DNA of 64,000 bases from Trichobilharzia szidati (lineage: Eukaryota; Platyhelminthes; Trematoda; Strigeidida; Schistosomatidae). A program made the translations under genes and the position numbers. Positions 30,974 through 41,499 of the stretch are shown here, in pieces. Every line of letters starts with the position of its first letter. Within the stretch, counting starts at the first letter, position 1. The notes under the pieces are model-generated. The model did no database searches. It saw only the letters and a list, made by a program, of their open reading frames with translations, and was not told the origin of the DNA. The stretch spans positions 28,404,977-28,468,976 of the forward strand of contig OX235271.1 in assembly GCA_944472155.2 (NCBI GenBank). Reading direction: 5' to 3'.

Positions 30974-33900
30974 TTTGGGAACGCGAAACAATCGGTGAAT
31001 TAAGTGAATGACACTTTGTCTGTAGCATAGGTGCAACTGTTGCTCTTGGCCTCATCAGATCCGATACTTTAGCGAATGGATCTGGACTACTACTATTACT
31101 ACAACTGGTAGTTGTCAACGCTGAAGTAGTCCGCAATGGTGGTGTCGGCGGCGGTTGATTATTATTATTATTCAACGGTTGAAATAGACATGATGATTTC
31201 GGTATCATAGATAATAAAGAATTCGATGTTTCCGATATCATACTGCCGCCTTCATCATTCGGTAAAGATGAGGAATATGACAAGTTGTCATTTAAACCTC
31301 CTGGTGTTCCTTCAAGTGCATACATTTGTAGACAATCGCCATCAACTTCATTGTCATCCTCCTCATCATCAGCAACAGCAGCGGCAGTATCAGCATCCGT
31401 TGCTTGAATCATTGAGCATAGATTAGATAGTCTTAGTTGACCAACACCACCACCACCACCACCAGCACATTTAGGCATTGCTGATTGTATAACTTCAGAT
31501 AATAAATCAGATGAATTATCACCATTCAAGGAACTTGATGTTGATGAACTATTACCACCATGATTTAGATTGATATTTTCTGTTGTTGATAAAGAAGCAT
31601 GATGAGGTAAATGTGCATTGGAATCATTTCCGATATTGTTTTCTCCTTCCTCTTCGTCTTCTTCCTCTTGTTGCACTAATCCTTTATGCTCTGAAATGAT
31701 TAAATCACTTAATGAACTAGCCTTTGTTGAATTACTGAATGGTGTATTCTCAACAGCAAAAGTTTTCAATGAATCATCAGTTTCATTAAACAGAATATCA
31801 GAAGGATTAGAGAAATTCTTGTTATTGTTATTATTATTAGTAGTAGTAGGCGAATGATTTAATAATACACTGAAGGCATTATTCGATGGCATAGCTGATG
31901 CAATGCATTGTTGTAATATTTCCGAGTGTTGATTATTCCCATCTTCATCGTCATCATCATCATCATCATCCTCATCATCGTCATCCTCGATATCCACGTC
32001 GACACCATCGCCTACTTCACAAATAGTCCTATTCATCATCATTCCATCTATATTGCTCTTCATCTCAGACTGATTAAGCGTGTGTGAATGTAGATACATA
32101 GGATTAGTGTTCCCACCACCACCATTCAACGATACAGCATCTTGTGGTGTACCTTCTTCAGCGAATGGTAGTCTAACATCACCTTCATCTTCTTCACCTT
32201 CAACACAACAACTATCATTTGCGTATATTTCAACATTACAATTTCTGTTATGATTTCTACTTCCACCATTACGATCACAAGCACTAGCACTACTATTACT
32301 ACTATTGCTACTAATCCCACCACTGAAATGACCGCTTACATCACTGCTAAGATCATTACTTCTCAATTGATTTGAATATTCACTATCTGGTGATGACTGG
32401 AAACCACCACCAGGGAATGGAATTTCTAAGTCTAATGAAGACAAGCAGGATGATGTACCACGTGAAAAGACTAAAGGAGTTTGTTTCGAGGAGAAAACAA
32501 CCTCTGCATCTGATTCTCTACAGGCTATGGGAAATATTGACAATGGTTGTGAAGGTGGAGGTGGTGGAGGCGGCATAGGGAATTGACAACCGGCATATTT
32601 ATCACAATCTTCTAAATTCAATGATGTTAATGGTGAGACTAGATTAGAGATATCCGCCGGTGGTGATGGCAGATAGGTGTTATCGTCAATAGTGTGAACT
32701 GCTTCACAATGTGTAGCAGTTGTAGTCGTAGGAATAGCAGTAGCAGCAGTTGTAGTGGTAGTATTAGTACCAGTATATGATATGAAATCCATTTCATTCA
32801 ATCTACTTTCACTATTATGTATACTATCTTCACGGCTAAGATGACTATCACAATTCGATGGTGTACCTTCCATAGCATAGACATGAGGTACTGGATCATT
32901 GCGATACATTGTAAGCGGGAGATTATAATTATTGCTCTCATGGTTGTTATTATTATTATTGCTATATATTATTTGTGTTTCATTTGAAGTATTGTACACT
33001 TTATCGCATTTATCATTCAGGACAATCTTTTCATCTGTGCGGTTCAACTCTAAAGAGGATGCAGTTGTTGAGTCTGGTGGAAACGGTGTCCCCTCTTCAG
33101 CGTATACACGTGTTTGTTCTTCATCGGTCATCAATTGTGCAGTGTCATTCACATGACTAACCGGATGATCACACCAATTCGATACGTGTTCATGATCATG
33201 AGCATGATGATGGTGATGAGGAGGAGGCGCAGGAAAATGATCCGTTGATTCAGAGATCATAATTTCAGCATCACATAAACTTTCAGAATTTTTATTATCA
33301 TGACAACTGAAATGATCACGATTCATAGATAATTCACCTTCATAATGATGATGATGATGTGGAGGATGAGGGAAACTTTCATCTGCTTCATACTCAACTT
33401 GTTCCCTCTCCTGACGATGATGATGATGATTTTCTCCGCCATTTTCACTTACATCATCATGTTCAACTACTTCATCTTCTTCAGTGACATCGTCATTGTC
33501 ATCATCAACATCATCCTCGTCGTCGACATCGTCGATTTCATCATCACTTTCAGCTTCGAAAACAACCGACAATAAGCCGAAACGAAGTCTACATGACCTA
33601 GATGAAACTCGACGTTTGTAAGAGCTTTGTTCACCTGATGATGTTGGTGTTGTCGTCTGTGATACTGATGCTAATGATGATGTCTCTGGAGGGTAAGATG
33701 AATTATTTTGTTCATTATTATTACTTGAACCACCATCATATGTTTGCTGATGATTATTAGTACTGTTCTGTGGTGTGCTAGTGAAGACATTCAATACTGA
33801 GACTTGATAATTAGTAGTAGTAGCTGTATTAGCAGTAGTATCTGTATAATTCTGGTTATAATTATGTGACGATGACGATGACGGCAAATAATTCTGATTC

Positions 33901-34266
33901 ATTGATGTATCAGTTTGTAAGAGATTTCGATAAACAGCCATTGAACTATTACGTATTAAATCATGTTTTGATTGTGTTAACTTTTGAATTAATTCTAATG
34001 CACCAAGTTGTAGGAGAAGTAGACGATCATGATGACTACTGACTACGATATTAGTAGTATTAGCAGCACTGGTAGTGGTAGTAGTAGAAGTAGCAGAGGT
34101 ATTATTATTACTACCATTATTACCGGCATTGGGAATTATATTATTTAATGAAGAACAAGTTAAATTCCAAAGTGTACCACACACATTCACTACAACTGTT
34201 AAACTCGGTGGATTACGTAATAACTCCAGGAGGATTGGGAAACAATTGTATTGATGAAGAATAGAC
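30974..34266 (-). CDS. APC: APC exon: last armadillo repeats, 20-residue repeats, two SAMP motifs
   Basis: Acceptor AAATCTAG precedes 34266. The exon completes an Arg codon from the exon at 37924-37790 and reads SILHQYNCFPILLELLR, then VNVCGTLWNLTCSS and LIQKLTQSKHDLIRNSS: end of the armadillo domain, which binds partner proteins such as Asef and AMER. Then come six 20-residue-repeat-like motifs, which bind beta-catenin and are CK1/GSK3 targets in other APCs: YAEEGTP (33083-33110), YAMEGTP (32859-32884), TPLVFSRGTSSCLSSLDL (32461-32500), FAEEGTP (32144-32168), FAVENTP (31741-31763), YALEGTP (31305-31330). SAMP motifs: LQQCIASAMP (about 31930-31887) and LSEVIQSAMP (about 31510-31465). Two very acidic tracts (about 33560-33465 and 31990-31940), His-rich clusters and Asn/Ser runs separate them. 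It ends RSQ plus one base before GTAAGT (30973). 3,293 bp, about 1,097 codons, uninterrupted. Confidence 0.95.
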
Positions 34267-34479
34267 CTAGATTTAATGTGGTAAACAAAAAAAGGAAAGA
34301 ACAATGTAAGAAAAATAACTAAACAAACATGCTGCTTACAGAAGAGAAAATTATCTCCTAAGAGACAACAAAGCGAAATACTCATGTTAGAGACGACTAC
34401 TGCAGACAACAATTGGACAGCAACGAAAGGAGGATACGCTCATCCTAAATTCCACTGCTAGGCTGGCTCTACTAACTCT

Positions 34480-35150
34480 AGATATCTGAGACAGACAGAG
34501 AGACAGAGAGTGATGTTCAGGAAGGCTTCGTGTGTTTTTGGAAGTGTGGGCGGTTGTTACTTCCCGGCTGCCCACACCGTGGAAGCTGATTGATTCTACG
34601 GGAACTTGAAACAGAAAGAGTGTTGAGTGACCGCAAAGCCCAGAGGACAACTGCTTGAGGCCGGTCACACACAGCCTGTTTTTCTTTGTTCTTTTCCATT
34701 TGGTGTGTCTCAGTAGCATATTTATCACTTCTGCCCTGTGACACGGCAGCAGGAAGCGCGGTCGTTGTTAATCCGGGCACCGACCGATCCGGCATGATAT
34801 TTTGTGAATTCGTTTGAATCATAGTGTAGGATTGGGTAGCTGCTTTTTGTCTAACCGCTATCCAAACAACCTTTCTGGCATGGTAGGACCTTCAGGAACA
34901 TAAGTTCCAGCCAGTGTAGCTCGTTGAGTCATTGTGATATGCAAGCCCGACCACCACGTCAAGGTAGCAGCTATCGGTCAGGCAGACAGATGGCAACAAA
35001 CACTGGCAATACAAGACATGGATGCATACAACTCACATCTTCATACCAAGGATTGTGTGGCAAGGAAGAGGAGAGAATGCAATTTGGAGTTGTACGAGAT
35101 TATAATCTTGCGTACTCAGTTGAATTAGAAAATCTCCATAGTGTTATCAG
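34480..35150 (-). mobile_element. LTR-retroelement-like internal fragment, minus strand
   Basis: Minus strand from about 34960 reads through the segment shared with 23740-24110 (TGCATATCACAATGACTCAA, then PEGPTMPERLFG in one frame), followed by an open frame 34822-34517 with IMPDRSVPGLTTTALPAAVS and EKNKEKQAVCDRP. The frame has no domain I recognise; gag-like is a guess from its repeat context. Confidence 0.5.
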
Positions 35151-35156
35151 AACAAG

Positions 35157-35882
35157 ATAGTTTTGGAGCGAACAACTTTTTTTCGATAACTTCTTCCTCG
35201 GGCTCTATAGTTCTAAATCCATAAATATAAGAATACAAATAGCCAGCCATTAGAAGCAAATTGAAATTCTGTCAGAAACTTTCTGTATTGGGGTGTACAT
35301 GCATAAGAGATGGAATGATACTTCGCTAGTTAATATTGTCAATTAAATGTAAATGAAATGAAATGTATATGTTGTTAACTTGTGAACTGTAATGAAATAC
35401 TAAAGGCATAATAAAGCTTAGTGTAAATTATAAAGGGTTGACGCACATAATAAGGATAATAATGGAGTGAAGCCCTTTAACTTACATTCAGTGTTCCCCA
35501 ATTGCCCGTATTTGTTTCTGTATTTTGCAGTAATCATATTTCTCTCACACCAATGAATCTAACTTATCACCCTTCACCCCCCCCCCAAATGAAACTTATA
35601 TTCTGTTGACTACATATACATTAGTTTATCACCCAGTAGTCTATTCACATTTTATCTTATATTCTGAATGACTAAATTTTTCTATACATTTAATTCACAA
35701 TATTAACTATCTAACAAAGTATCATTCCATCTCTTATGCATGTATCCAAATACAGAAATTTTCTGATATAGTTTTCATCTTCCTACACGGCTGGCTATTC
35801 GTACTCTAATATTCATTGATTTATAACTGTAAAGCCCAAGGAAGAATCTTCGTCGAAAACAATTGTTCGCTCAAAAAACCAT
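35157..35882. mobile_element. Palindromic Penelope-type repeat
   Basis: Left arm 35157-35355 is an inverted copy of right arm 35685-35882: both contain CATAAGAGATGGAATGATAC (or its complement), the AGCCAGCC block and the GGAGCGAACAA end. The 330-bp spacer has a C-run (35578-35587) and no coding motif. Assigned to Penelope-type by the same architecture as the copies with nuclease sequence. Confidence 0.62.
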
Positions 35883-35999
35883 CTTGTTTTGCCTACTATA
35901 CATTCAGTCAATCTAAACTATTCATCATAAGGGTGTTAGAATATTCTCTGGCTACATTCCCATAACCTCGTGTTGTATTATTATTATTATATTATTATT

Positions 36000-36950
36000 G
36001 TTCCTTTGAGTTCCTAGTGGAACATAGGGCTTCAACTGCACGTTTCAACTTGCTTCTGTCTTCTCCTGTACTTTTCACCTACATCCATGTTAGTCTATAC
36101 GGTTTCAACTCCTCTTCACACGATCTCCTCCATGTCACCCTTGAACGTCACACTCGCCGCTTCTCTTTCGGGTTCCACTCGAGAACTGGCCTGACGCGCC
36201 ATGTCACCCAACGGCCTCCTCAGCCAACGAGTGTCCAATCCATCTCCACTTTCTCTTGCATATTTGTTGAGTGATTGGTTCTTGATTTGTTTGTTCCCAT
36301 AGTTTCTTGTTGGTGATTCTTTCCGGCCATCTGATCTTCAGTATAGAGCGAACGAAGACAGTTGTTGATAAAGGTCTGCAACAGGCTGTTGGAAATATTC
36401 TTTGTGACCCACCGCCAAGTTTCTGATCCGTATAGAAGAACTGACTGACTTGACGCTTGTATTGAAAATCCGAATTTTGTTGTTGATGCCGAGTGACGAA
36501 GATTTCAGGTTGATGAATGTGTTTCTCGCCTTCCCGATTCTCGATTTGACATGCTCGTCCGTTCCTCCTGTAGTTGAGACAATGCTCCCGTTGATGGTGA
36601 TTGGCGCTGGATGTTGCTGCTGCTGTTGTTGTTGTTGGTTGGTTATTTTCATAACCTCCGTCTTGTCTCTCGCCGACCATGCACATGGTCCGGGGTTCGA
36701 TCCCTTGCCGACGCACACCCGATATCTATGGTCGGCCTGCAAAATTTGGGCTACCGATATCCATGCTGAAAATGCCATACTTGTACCAAAAATACGGTGT
36801 GGCATCAAGCTGTAATCAAAAAATAAAAATAAAAACATCTATGTTCACCTGGAGTCCTTCCTTTGCTGCTTCTTCGACTAGTTCAACCAGAATTCAAGAA
36901 GTTCAATGCAAGTTGATGTAAGGATAAAATGCAAGTCTTATATTGATTTT
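36000..36950 (-). mobile_element. RTE-A LINE, minus strand, with a SINE inside
   Basis: Minus-strand C-terminal region (CKRKWRWIGHSLAEEAVG, KIRWPERITNKKLWEQTNQ, SSSIRIRNLAVGHKE) with frameshifts. 36838-36950 continues upstream (ATCTATGTTCACCTGGAGTC). In the copy at 61380-61420 these two parts are continuous, so the 170 bp between them is an insertion. Confidence 0.8.
36662..36832 (+). repeat. tRNA-derived SINE, 5'-shortened, inserted in RTE-A
   Basis: Starts within the head (CTCGCCGACCATGCACATGG), B-box GGTTCGATCCC at about 36694, body with CTACCGATATCCATGCTG and AATACGGTGTGGCATCAAG, and an A-rich AAAAAATAAAAATAAAAAC tail. Plus strand, opposite to the host LINE. Confidence 0.8.
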
Positions 36951-36954
36951 ATTC

Positions 36955-37125
36955 AAATCTCTAATCAATTTTTACTCATGTATATCAATGAAGTAAGAAA
37001 GTTACGTGAGTACCTTGATAGGATTATGAGCAGTGACAAATTGTGCTCGAAACGTGGTCATCAGTGAATAATATAACTACTATATAACACTGTGTGACTT
37101 TATGAAAATAAAATTTTATCCATAA
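36955..37125. repeat. Possible Penelope-type arm remnant
   Basis: ACAAATTGTGCTCGAAACGT resembles the segment AAATTGTGCCCGAAACGTCA at 43826-43845, which is part of an inverted pair. Only one arm is seen here. Confidence 0.4.
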
Positions 37126-37179
37126 TGGAATTTCAATGCCTGATTGTGGTACTCGGGATTCCAAGAATCAATGTATAGA

Positions 37180-37425
37180 GACTATTATTAGTGACATGGC
37201 TTAAAATGATTGTCACTGGCGTAGATGTATTCACTCCCTGTGATCCTCCGTATCCACTGAACTGGCATATTTTTCCATGTCACTATTCTTCCTCGCTTAC
37301 ATTTCTGCTTATTGGATTTCTTTTAAATTACCTTTTTCTGTCTTTTGTCTTCTTTCGTGTGCTACATGGAGTATGACAAATCGAACTACTGCACTTTTGT
37401 GATAAGTTCTATGCTGAAACCCAGT
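37180..37425 (+). mobile_element. RTE-B LINE 3' end, plus strand
   Basis: ACATGGCTTAAAATGATTGT, GTCTTTTGTCTTCTTTCGTG and AAGTTCTATGCTGAAACCCA match the terminal part of 51130-51400. Confidence 0.72.
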
Positions 37426-37494
37426 TAGTCACTCATTGTTTCAAACGCTAATAAGCTATCACGCCAACAGACTACAAATTTTAATTTTATTTTA

Positions 37495-37680
37495 TTTTTT
37501 AATAGCTTGATTCCACACAGTATTTTGGTACAAGTATGAAATTTTCAGCGTGTGATATCGGTAGCTCAAATTAGCAGGCCGACTATGGATATCAGATGTG
37601 CGTCGGCTGGGGATCGAACCACGGACCATGTGCATGATCGGCAAGAGTTCTAACTGCTGTGCCACCGACGCAACGACGAA
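37495..37680 (-). repeat. tRNA-derived SINE, minus strand
   Basis: Minus-strand head at 37676-37660 (GTCGGTGGCACAGCAGTTAG), B-box-like GGTTCGATCCC at about 37621-37611, body and tail running to the T-rich segment at 37480-37500. It lies about 100 bp downstream of the APC exon donor at 37789. Confidence 0.78.
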
Positions 37681-37789
37681 AGGGAAGATATCATCGAGGC
37701 ATTTGAAGTAGCACACACAGATACATACACACATACAGAAGACATCAACAACAACAACAACACCAACAAACAACCACAACAAAACTTAC

Positions 37790-37924
37790 CGATAATCATC
37801 ACGCGAAGCAATAATTGTTGAGATATTACGTAAAATACCACCACTATTTTCAATGATAACTAAATTTTCTACAGGATTTTGAAGACGCAGCATTCTTAAG
37901 AGGAATGGGAGCAAACCATCCACA
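37790..37924 (-). CDS. APC: APC exon, armadillo repeat
   Basis: 135 bp. The acceptor TGTTTTAG precedes 37924; the first base completes a Ser codon from the upstream exon. The peptide VDGLLPFLLRMLRLQNPVEN then LVIIENSGGILRNISTIIAS is one armadillo repeat, with the signature LxIIExxGGILRNxS of vertebrate APC. It ends with DDY plus two bases of an Arg codon before GTAAGT (37789). Phase in and phase out both match the neighbouring exons. Confidence 0.95.
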
Positions 37925-38089
37925 CTAAAACATAAAAATAATATTGTTGGTATTAATAATAATAATAATTTAAACAAGAAATTATGCAAAAAAGATTATC
38001 AAACTTAAACACAACTAGACAGTTTTGCTAGCTAGTGTGGCAATATGCTACTGTTAGTATATTGAGTGTGATACTGAGGAGATAGCTGA

Positions 38090-38310
38090 GATATCTACAT
38101 CACGCGCCAGGCAGAGAGTTCCAAAGAGAACCCAAATTGGGAAACAACGAGATGGGCGTGTGTCTGACGGTGAAATGAAGGAGATCGATCGGGTGAGGAG
38201 AAGATAAGAGCTTATGGTCAGTCTTGGAGCCAGCTACGAAGGACTGCAGGGAATTCAGTGAAACTGATATGTGCTGTTGAAGCCCTATGTACCACTGGGA
38301 ATAATAATAT
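38090..38310 (+). mobile_element. RTE-A LINE 3' end, plus strand
   Basis: GGGAAACAACGAGATGGGCG, GAGGAGAAGATAAGAGCTTA and GAAGCCCTATGTACCACTGG, ending with AATAATAATA. Degraded. Confidence 0.68.
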
Positions 38311-38420
38311 TGCGTGTGATGCCTAAAACAAGAATCTTGAATACAACAGCAGCAACAGATTTAGTTGCAAAGAAGAGAAATGAAAGTTCCATTATGCAAC
38401 AACACATAGGAGGCATAGGA

Positions 38421-38719
38421 GGCTGGGCGTGGTGGCGTACGCCTGTAATCTAGCTACTTGGAGGCCAGGGTGCGGAATTTCGCGGGACCGGGAGTTCTGG
38501 CATATGGCTGCTCATGTTGATCGGGCGTCCACGCTAAGCACAGCGCCGATATGGATGACCTGTCGGAGGACGGGTTGTCCAGGTCGACTAAGGAGAAGCG
38601 CACCGGCCCAGAGGGGGAAATCCAGCAGGCAAAAGTCCCCGCGTGGTGCGGTAGCCGGATAGCGCTTGTGAATGATGGTCATGTGACAGCCCGGTCCGCG
38701 CGTGGAGACCGCCTCCTCT
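38421..38719 (+). ncRNA. 7SL / signal recognition particle RNA, apparently full length
   Basis: About 299 nt. The 5' Alu-domain part reads GGCTGGGCGTGGTGGCGTAC, then GCCTGTAATCTAGCTACTTG, closely following 7SL RNA of other animals (conserved UGUAAU and the GGCGUGGUGGC start, with an internal Pol III A-box-like TGGTGGC). The S domain contains GGAGTTCTGG, GATCGGGCGTCC, CTAAGGAG, and the SRP54-binding helix 8 wording CCGGCCCAGAGG, GGAAATCCAGCAGG. The 3' end GTGAATGATGG...GAGACCGCCTCCTCT closes the Alu domain. Much higher GC than its surroundings. A T-run terminator is not present right after the end; instead a SINE begins 6 bp later. So it may be a real gene terminated further on, or a retrotransposed copy. 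Rest of the gene is plus strand, antisense to APC. Confidence 0.88.
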
Positions 38720-38724
38720 GTAAG

Positions 38725-38885
38725 TGCGTCGGTGGCACAGTGGTTAGGACTCTCGCCGACCATGCACAAGGTTCGGGTTTTCGATCCCCTGGAAAATTTG
38801 GGCTACCGATATCACATGCTGAAAATTCCATACATGTACCAAAAATACGGTGTGGAATCAAGCTGTAATCAAAATAAAAAATAAA
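38725..38885 (+). repeat. tRNA-derived SINE directly downstream of the 7SL sequence
   Basis: Head GTGCGTCGGTGGCACAGTGG with A-box TGGCACAGTGG, body GACCATGCACAAGGTTCGGG, a shortened middle, CTACCGATATCACATGCTG, AATACGGTGTGGAATCAAG and an AAAATAAAAAATAAAAAATT tail. Compared with 18925-19125 it lacks about 20 bp after the B-box region. Confidence 0.82.
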
Positions 38886-38889
38886 AAAT

Positions 38890-39355
38890 TGTTAAGACAA
38901 AAGAAGCAGGATACGAACACTGATTCGCAAACTGAAATTCCAATGTAGAGTTTTTGTAATGTATCACAATTAAACATCATTTTGACTGATAAACTATCCT
39001 ACTATTGAATACTGTTGTGTTTGCACAGCAACTCAGTTTCTCATCTACACCGTAATGCAGTATAACTCATGTCTTTAGAGTAATGCGTTAATTACCAGTC
39101 GCTAATTATCCTTTTTGTTCAGAGTAACGAACCGAACCAACTTATTACCACCACAGTGATGGTGTCAACATATGTACATTTGAATAGGAGTGATATTACA
39201 TAATGTATGAATCTTTGTTCTATTAATGGACTAGCCTAATTGTAGAAAGTGAATGGAGACACAATTAAAGTATGAGAAATCTACTCCTTGAACCTGAAGT
39301 TTATTTAAGATAAAGGTGATGAAGATATCCAACCGAAAACAAACATCAATTATCA
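38890..39355. other. APC intron, nothing recognised
   Basis: AT-rich, no element or motif recognised. Confidence 0.5.
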
Positions 39356-39359
39356 TTAT

Positions 39360-40020
39360 TAGGAGGAATTCTATAGGAAGTCGACTCTTCCACTTATCTG
39401 GGTAGCGTTGTTTTCCCAATAAACACACGACACAGATGAGGATGTTGAAATCAGATAGATAGAGAGATAGAGAAGGTAGGATAGTTGCTCATTATTCTGA
39501 AATCAGTGTGAAGATCTACAACACTCGGATACAACAAACAAGATCCGTATTATCAACACAAATATCAAGTCAGTGATTCTATATGGTGCTGTAGAGACCT
39601 AGCACATCATGAAACAGCCATTCCTATAGACTGCAAACTCTCACTAACAGCTCCTTCCGCTGATTTGACACTGGAAATAAATGACCAAAAAGGATAAGAA
39701 AATAAAACAAGGAACTCTGGTAGCAACGGCGGTAGCCAACGGCGACCTATTGCTGACCAACAAGTATGCCGAAGGATATGGAGATAGGATTCGACATACA
39801 CTGAGAATATGATTAGGTGACCACCTTATAAGCCATATATAGTGACAAGTTCGATGTGAGTTCCCAAGGCGACACAAGAATACTGTGAGGAGGAAATGAA
39901 ACCTTGCAGGATGTCATGCAGCCAGTTGAAAGTGACAGCAGATAACTGACTGGAATGGAAATGTGCCCCTGAAGTCCTATATTCCACTCGGTATGCAAGG
40001 AGTGAATAATAATAATAATA
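39360..40020 (+). mobile_element. RTE-A LINE 3' fragment, plus strand
   Basis: TTATCTGGGTAGCGTTGTTT, ACACGACACAGATGAGGATG, CAAGATCCGTATTATCAACA, and a degraded terminal segment TCCTATATTCCACTCGGTAT with an (AAT)n tail at 40007-40023. Confidence 0.72.
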
Positions 40021-40024
40021 ATAA

Positions 40025-40635
40025 TTCCACTAATTACAAATGTTTCAAGTGAATTATCCAGAAGGGATCTTTCGTAAATCAGGCTAAATGCCACACTTAT
40101 TATATGAGGGAGGATGATATCTATCTAGTTGCCTTCAAGATAAAGTAATTTTATTGGGATTCGAACTCATGACTTATATTGACTGAAAGCCGCATGTTTC
40201 AGTCAATGAGAAGCATTTACACACATATACACATGCAAACAATATGAGTCTTTCAATAATAGGAATATTTGGTTCTTCTATTCCATAGCTAATTCAATTC
40301 CTATTAAGGATTGTAAGCCTCTGTCTTGAGTATCCTCTACAGTACTTCTCAATTTTTATATATACGAACATTACCACTGCTTCACTGGATGATGTCATAC
40401 CATATACTACTCAAATCTATTGATTCAAGTAGTATATACCACAGTTAGCTATACACACAGAAAACAGGATTCCGTACATTCGAAACACACATCACTAAAG
40501 TCATAAAATATCTATAGCCTAACATATGAAAAATCTGGCTAAATTAAATGAGGCGTTTCAGACAGTGTCAGTCTCAAATTGTTTCATGGCATAACAAGCT
40601 AAGCATACAGTTAATTGCTCTTCTTGGCAAATGAC
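40025..40635. other. APC intron, nothing recognised
   Basis: AT-rich sequence without recognised elements. Confidence 0.5.
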
Positions 40636-40636
40636 T

Positions 40637-40638
<2 letters not shown>

Positions 40639-40676
<38 letters not shown>
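40639..40676. repeat. (TA)n microsatellite
   Basis: A pure TA dinucleotide run of about 38 bp, 30 bp downstream of the donor of the APC exon 40903-40707. Confidence 0.95.
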
Positions 40677-40679
<3 letters not shown>

Positions 40680-40706
40680 GCAAATTGTATTTTAAGCAAC
40701 AATTAC

Positions 40707-40903
40707 CTGCATACAGCTTTCTTGTTCTGTGAACAGTGAGCACTGAGATTCCATAAAGCACTAAGTGTAGTTCGCAGAGTACTTTCTTTTTGTGCACTCA
40801 TAGCCGCTATTGTTAGGCGTTTGGCGGCACAAACACGCCGAAGTGCAGCTTTACTCCGACTATCTGTACGCCAGCTAAGATTACGTAATACACTGGCTGA
40901 TAC
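40707..40903 (-). CDS. APC: APC exon, armadillo repeats (most 5' exon seen)
   Basis: 197 bp. The acceptor CCTCTAG precedes 40903; it opens in phase 0 with VSASVLRNLSWRTDSRSKAA, continues VCAAKRLTIAAMSAQKESTL and ends RTTLSALWNLSAHCSQNKK plus AVC and two bases before GTAATT (40706). VLRNLSWR and LSALWNLSAHC are APC-specific armadillo wording. The upstream exon must end in phase 0; I found none between 40904 and 64000. Confidence 0.95.
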
Positions 40904-41255
40904 CTAGAGGAAGTAAAATCAACAAAGTCATACAAAAATTATAGATACGGAAAATTACTGATAGGATAATAATGCCTAAGCAAAATTGAACAAGCCACTT
41001 TAAAAAAAATGAGCAGCGTCCGACAGTGAGGAAATGATTTAACTTTACCAGCATCTGATGTTATTGCCATAAGCATAAAACTTGGGCACTGTGGTAGAGT
41101 ATAACTCCAGTCAGATGACAGAGTGAGTCTTACCTTGACTATCAATGCTTCATAACCTCCGTCAAAGAAAGAACACACACTTAGCTCAAATTCGTATATT
41201 ACCCAGCATTCTCCTCTTCTGTGTCCACTATCGGTGAGACAATATTCCCCTATCT

Positions 41256-41483
41256 GATTTTTTTCCTTCACGTTCCCCAGTGGAACATAGGGCTTCAAGC
41301 TAGAGACTTGAAGTTTCTGTAGCAGTGTTTATTTTACAGGATGGGGTTGCTAGACTGATGCCAGACCTTTCCTCTTCACCAGCATTATTTCTGGCTCAGC
41401 GAGGTAAAGGAGTGCGTCGGCTGGGGATCCAACCCCGTACCATGCGCATGGTCGGCGAGCGTCCTAACCGCTATACCACCGAC
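41256..41483 (-). repeat. tRNA-derived SINE with 12-bp target-site duplication, minus strand
   Basis: Flanked by ATTCCCCTATCT at 41244-41255 and 41484-41495. The minus-strand head GTCGGTGGTATAGCGGTTAG (from 41483), B-box-like GGTTGGATCCC near 41429; the 3' end is TTTGATTTTTT-side at 41256 in the opposite strand (CTTCACGTTCCCCAGTGGAA seen on plus). Confidence 0.85.
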
Positions 41484-41499
41484 ATTCCCCTATCTAGAT

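Larger units (their letters stand above)
4116..40903 (-). other. APC: APC homologue, partial gene span (seven exons)
   Basis: The span runs from the first armadillo exon seen (40903) to the last supported exon (ending 4116), transcribed right to left. APC is the scaffold of the beta-catenin destruction complex in Wnt signalling and also binds microtubule ends. What is seen: armadillo repeats with near-identical wording to vertebrate APC (VLRNLSWR, TLSALWNLSAHC, ENSGGILRNIS, VCGTLWNLT), then six 20-residue-repeat-like motifs of the form [FY]xxExTP, three SAMP motifs and a basic Ser/Asn-rich tail. Order and spacing are those of APC. Introns are GT-AG and range from about 2.8 kb to 13 kb, filled with retroelements on both strands. 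The N-terminal coiled coil and first armadillo repeats are absent from the window. Identity as APC is very secure; exact exon count is not, because very small exons would be missed. Confidence 0.93.

Noticed and set aside
31226..33575. Plus-strand frames opposite the large APC exon
   Set aside because: They are mirror images of the APC coding sequence (Leu/Val/Tyr runs from reversed Asn/Ser/Asp codons).
38429..38868. Overlapping open frames on both strands across 38429-38868
   Set aside because: They coincide with the GC-rich 7SL RNA sequence and the SINE; lack of stops is due to composition, and the translations have no motif.
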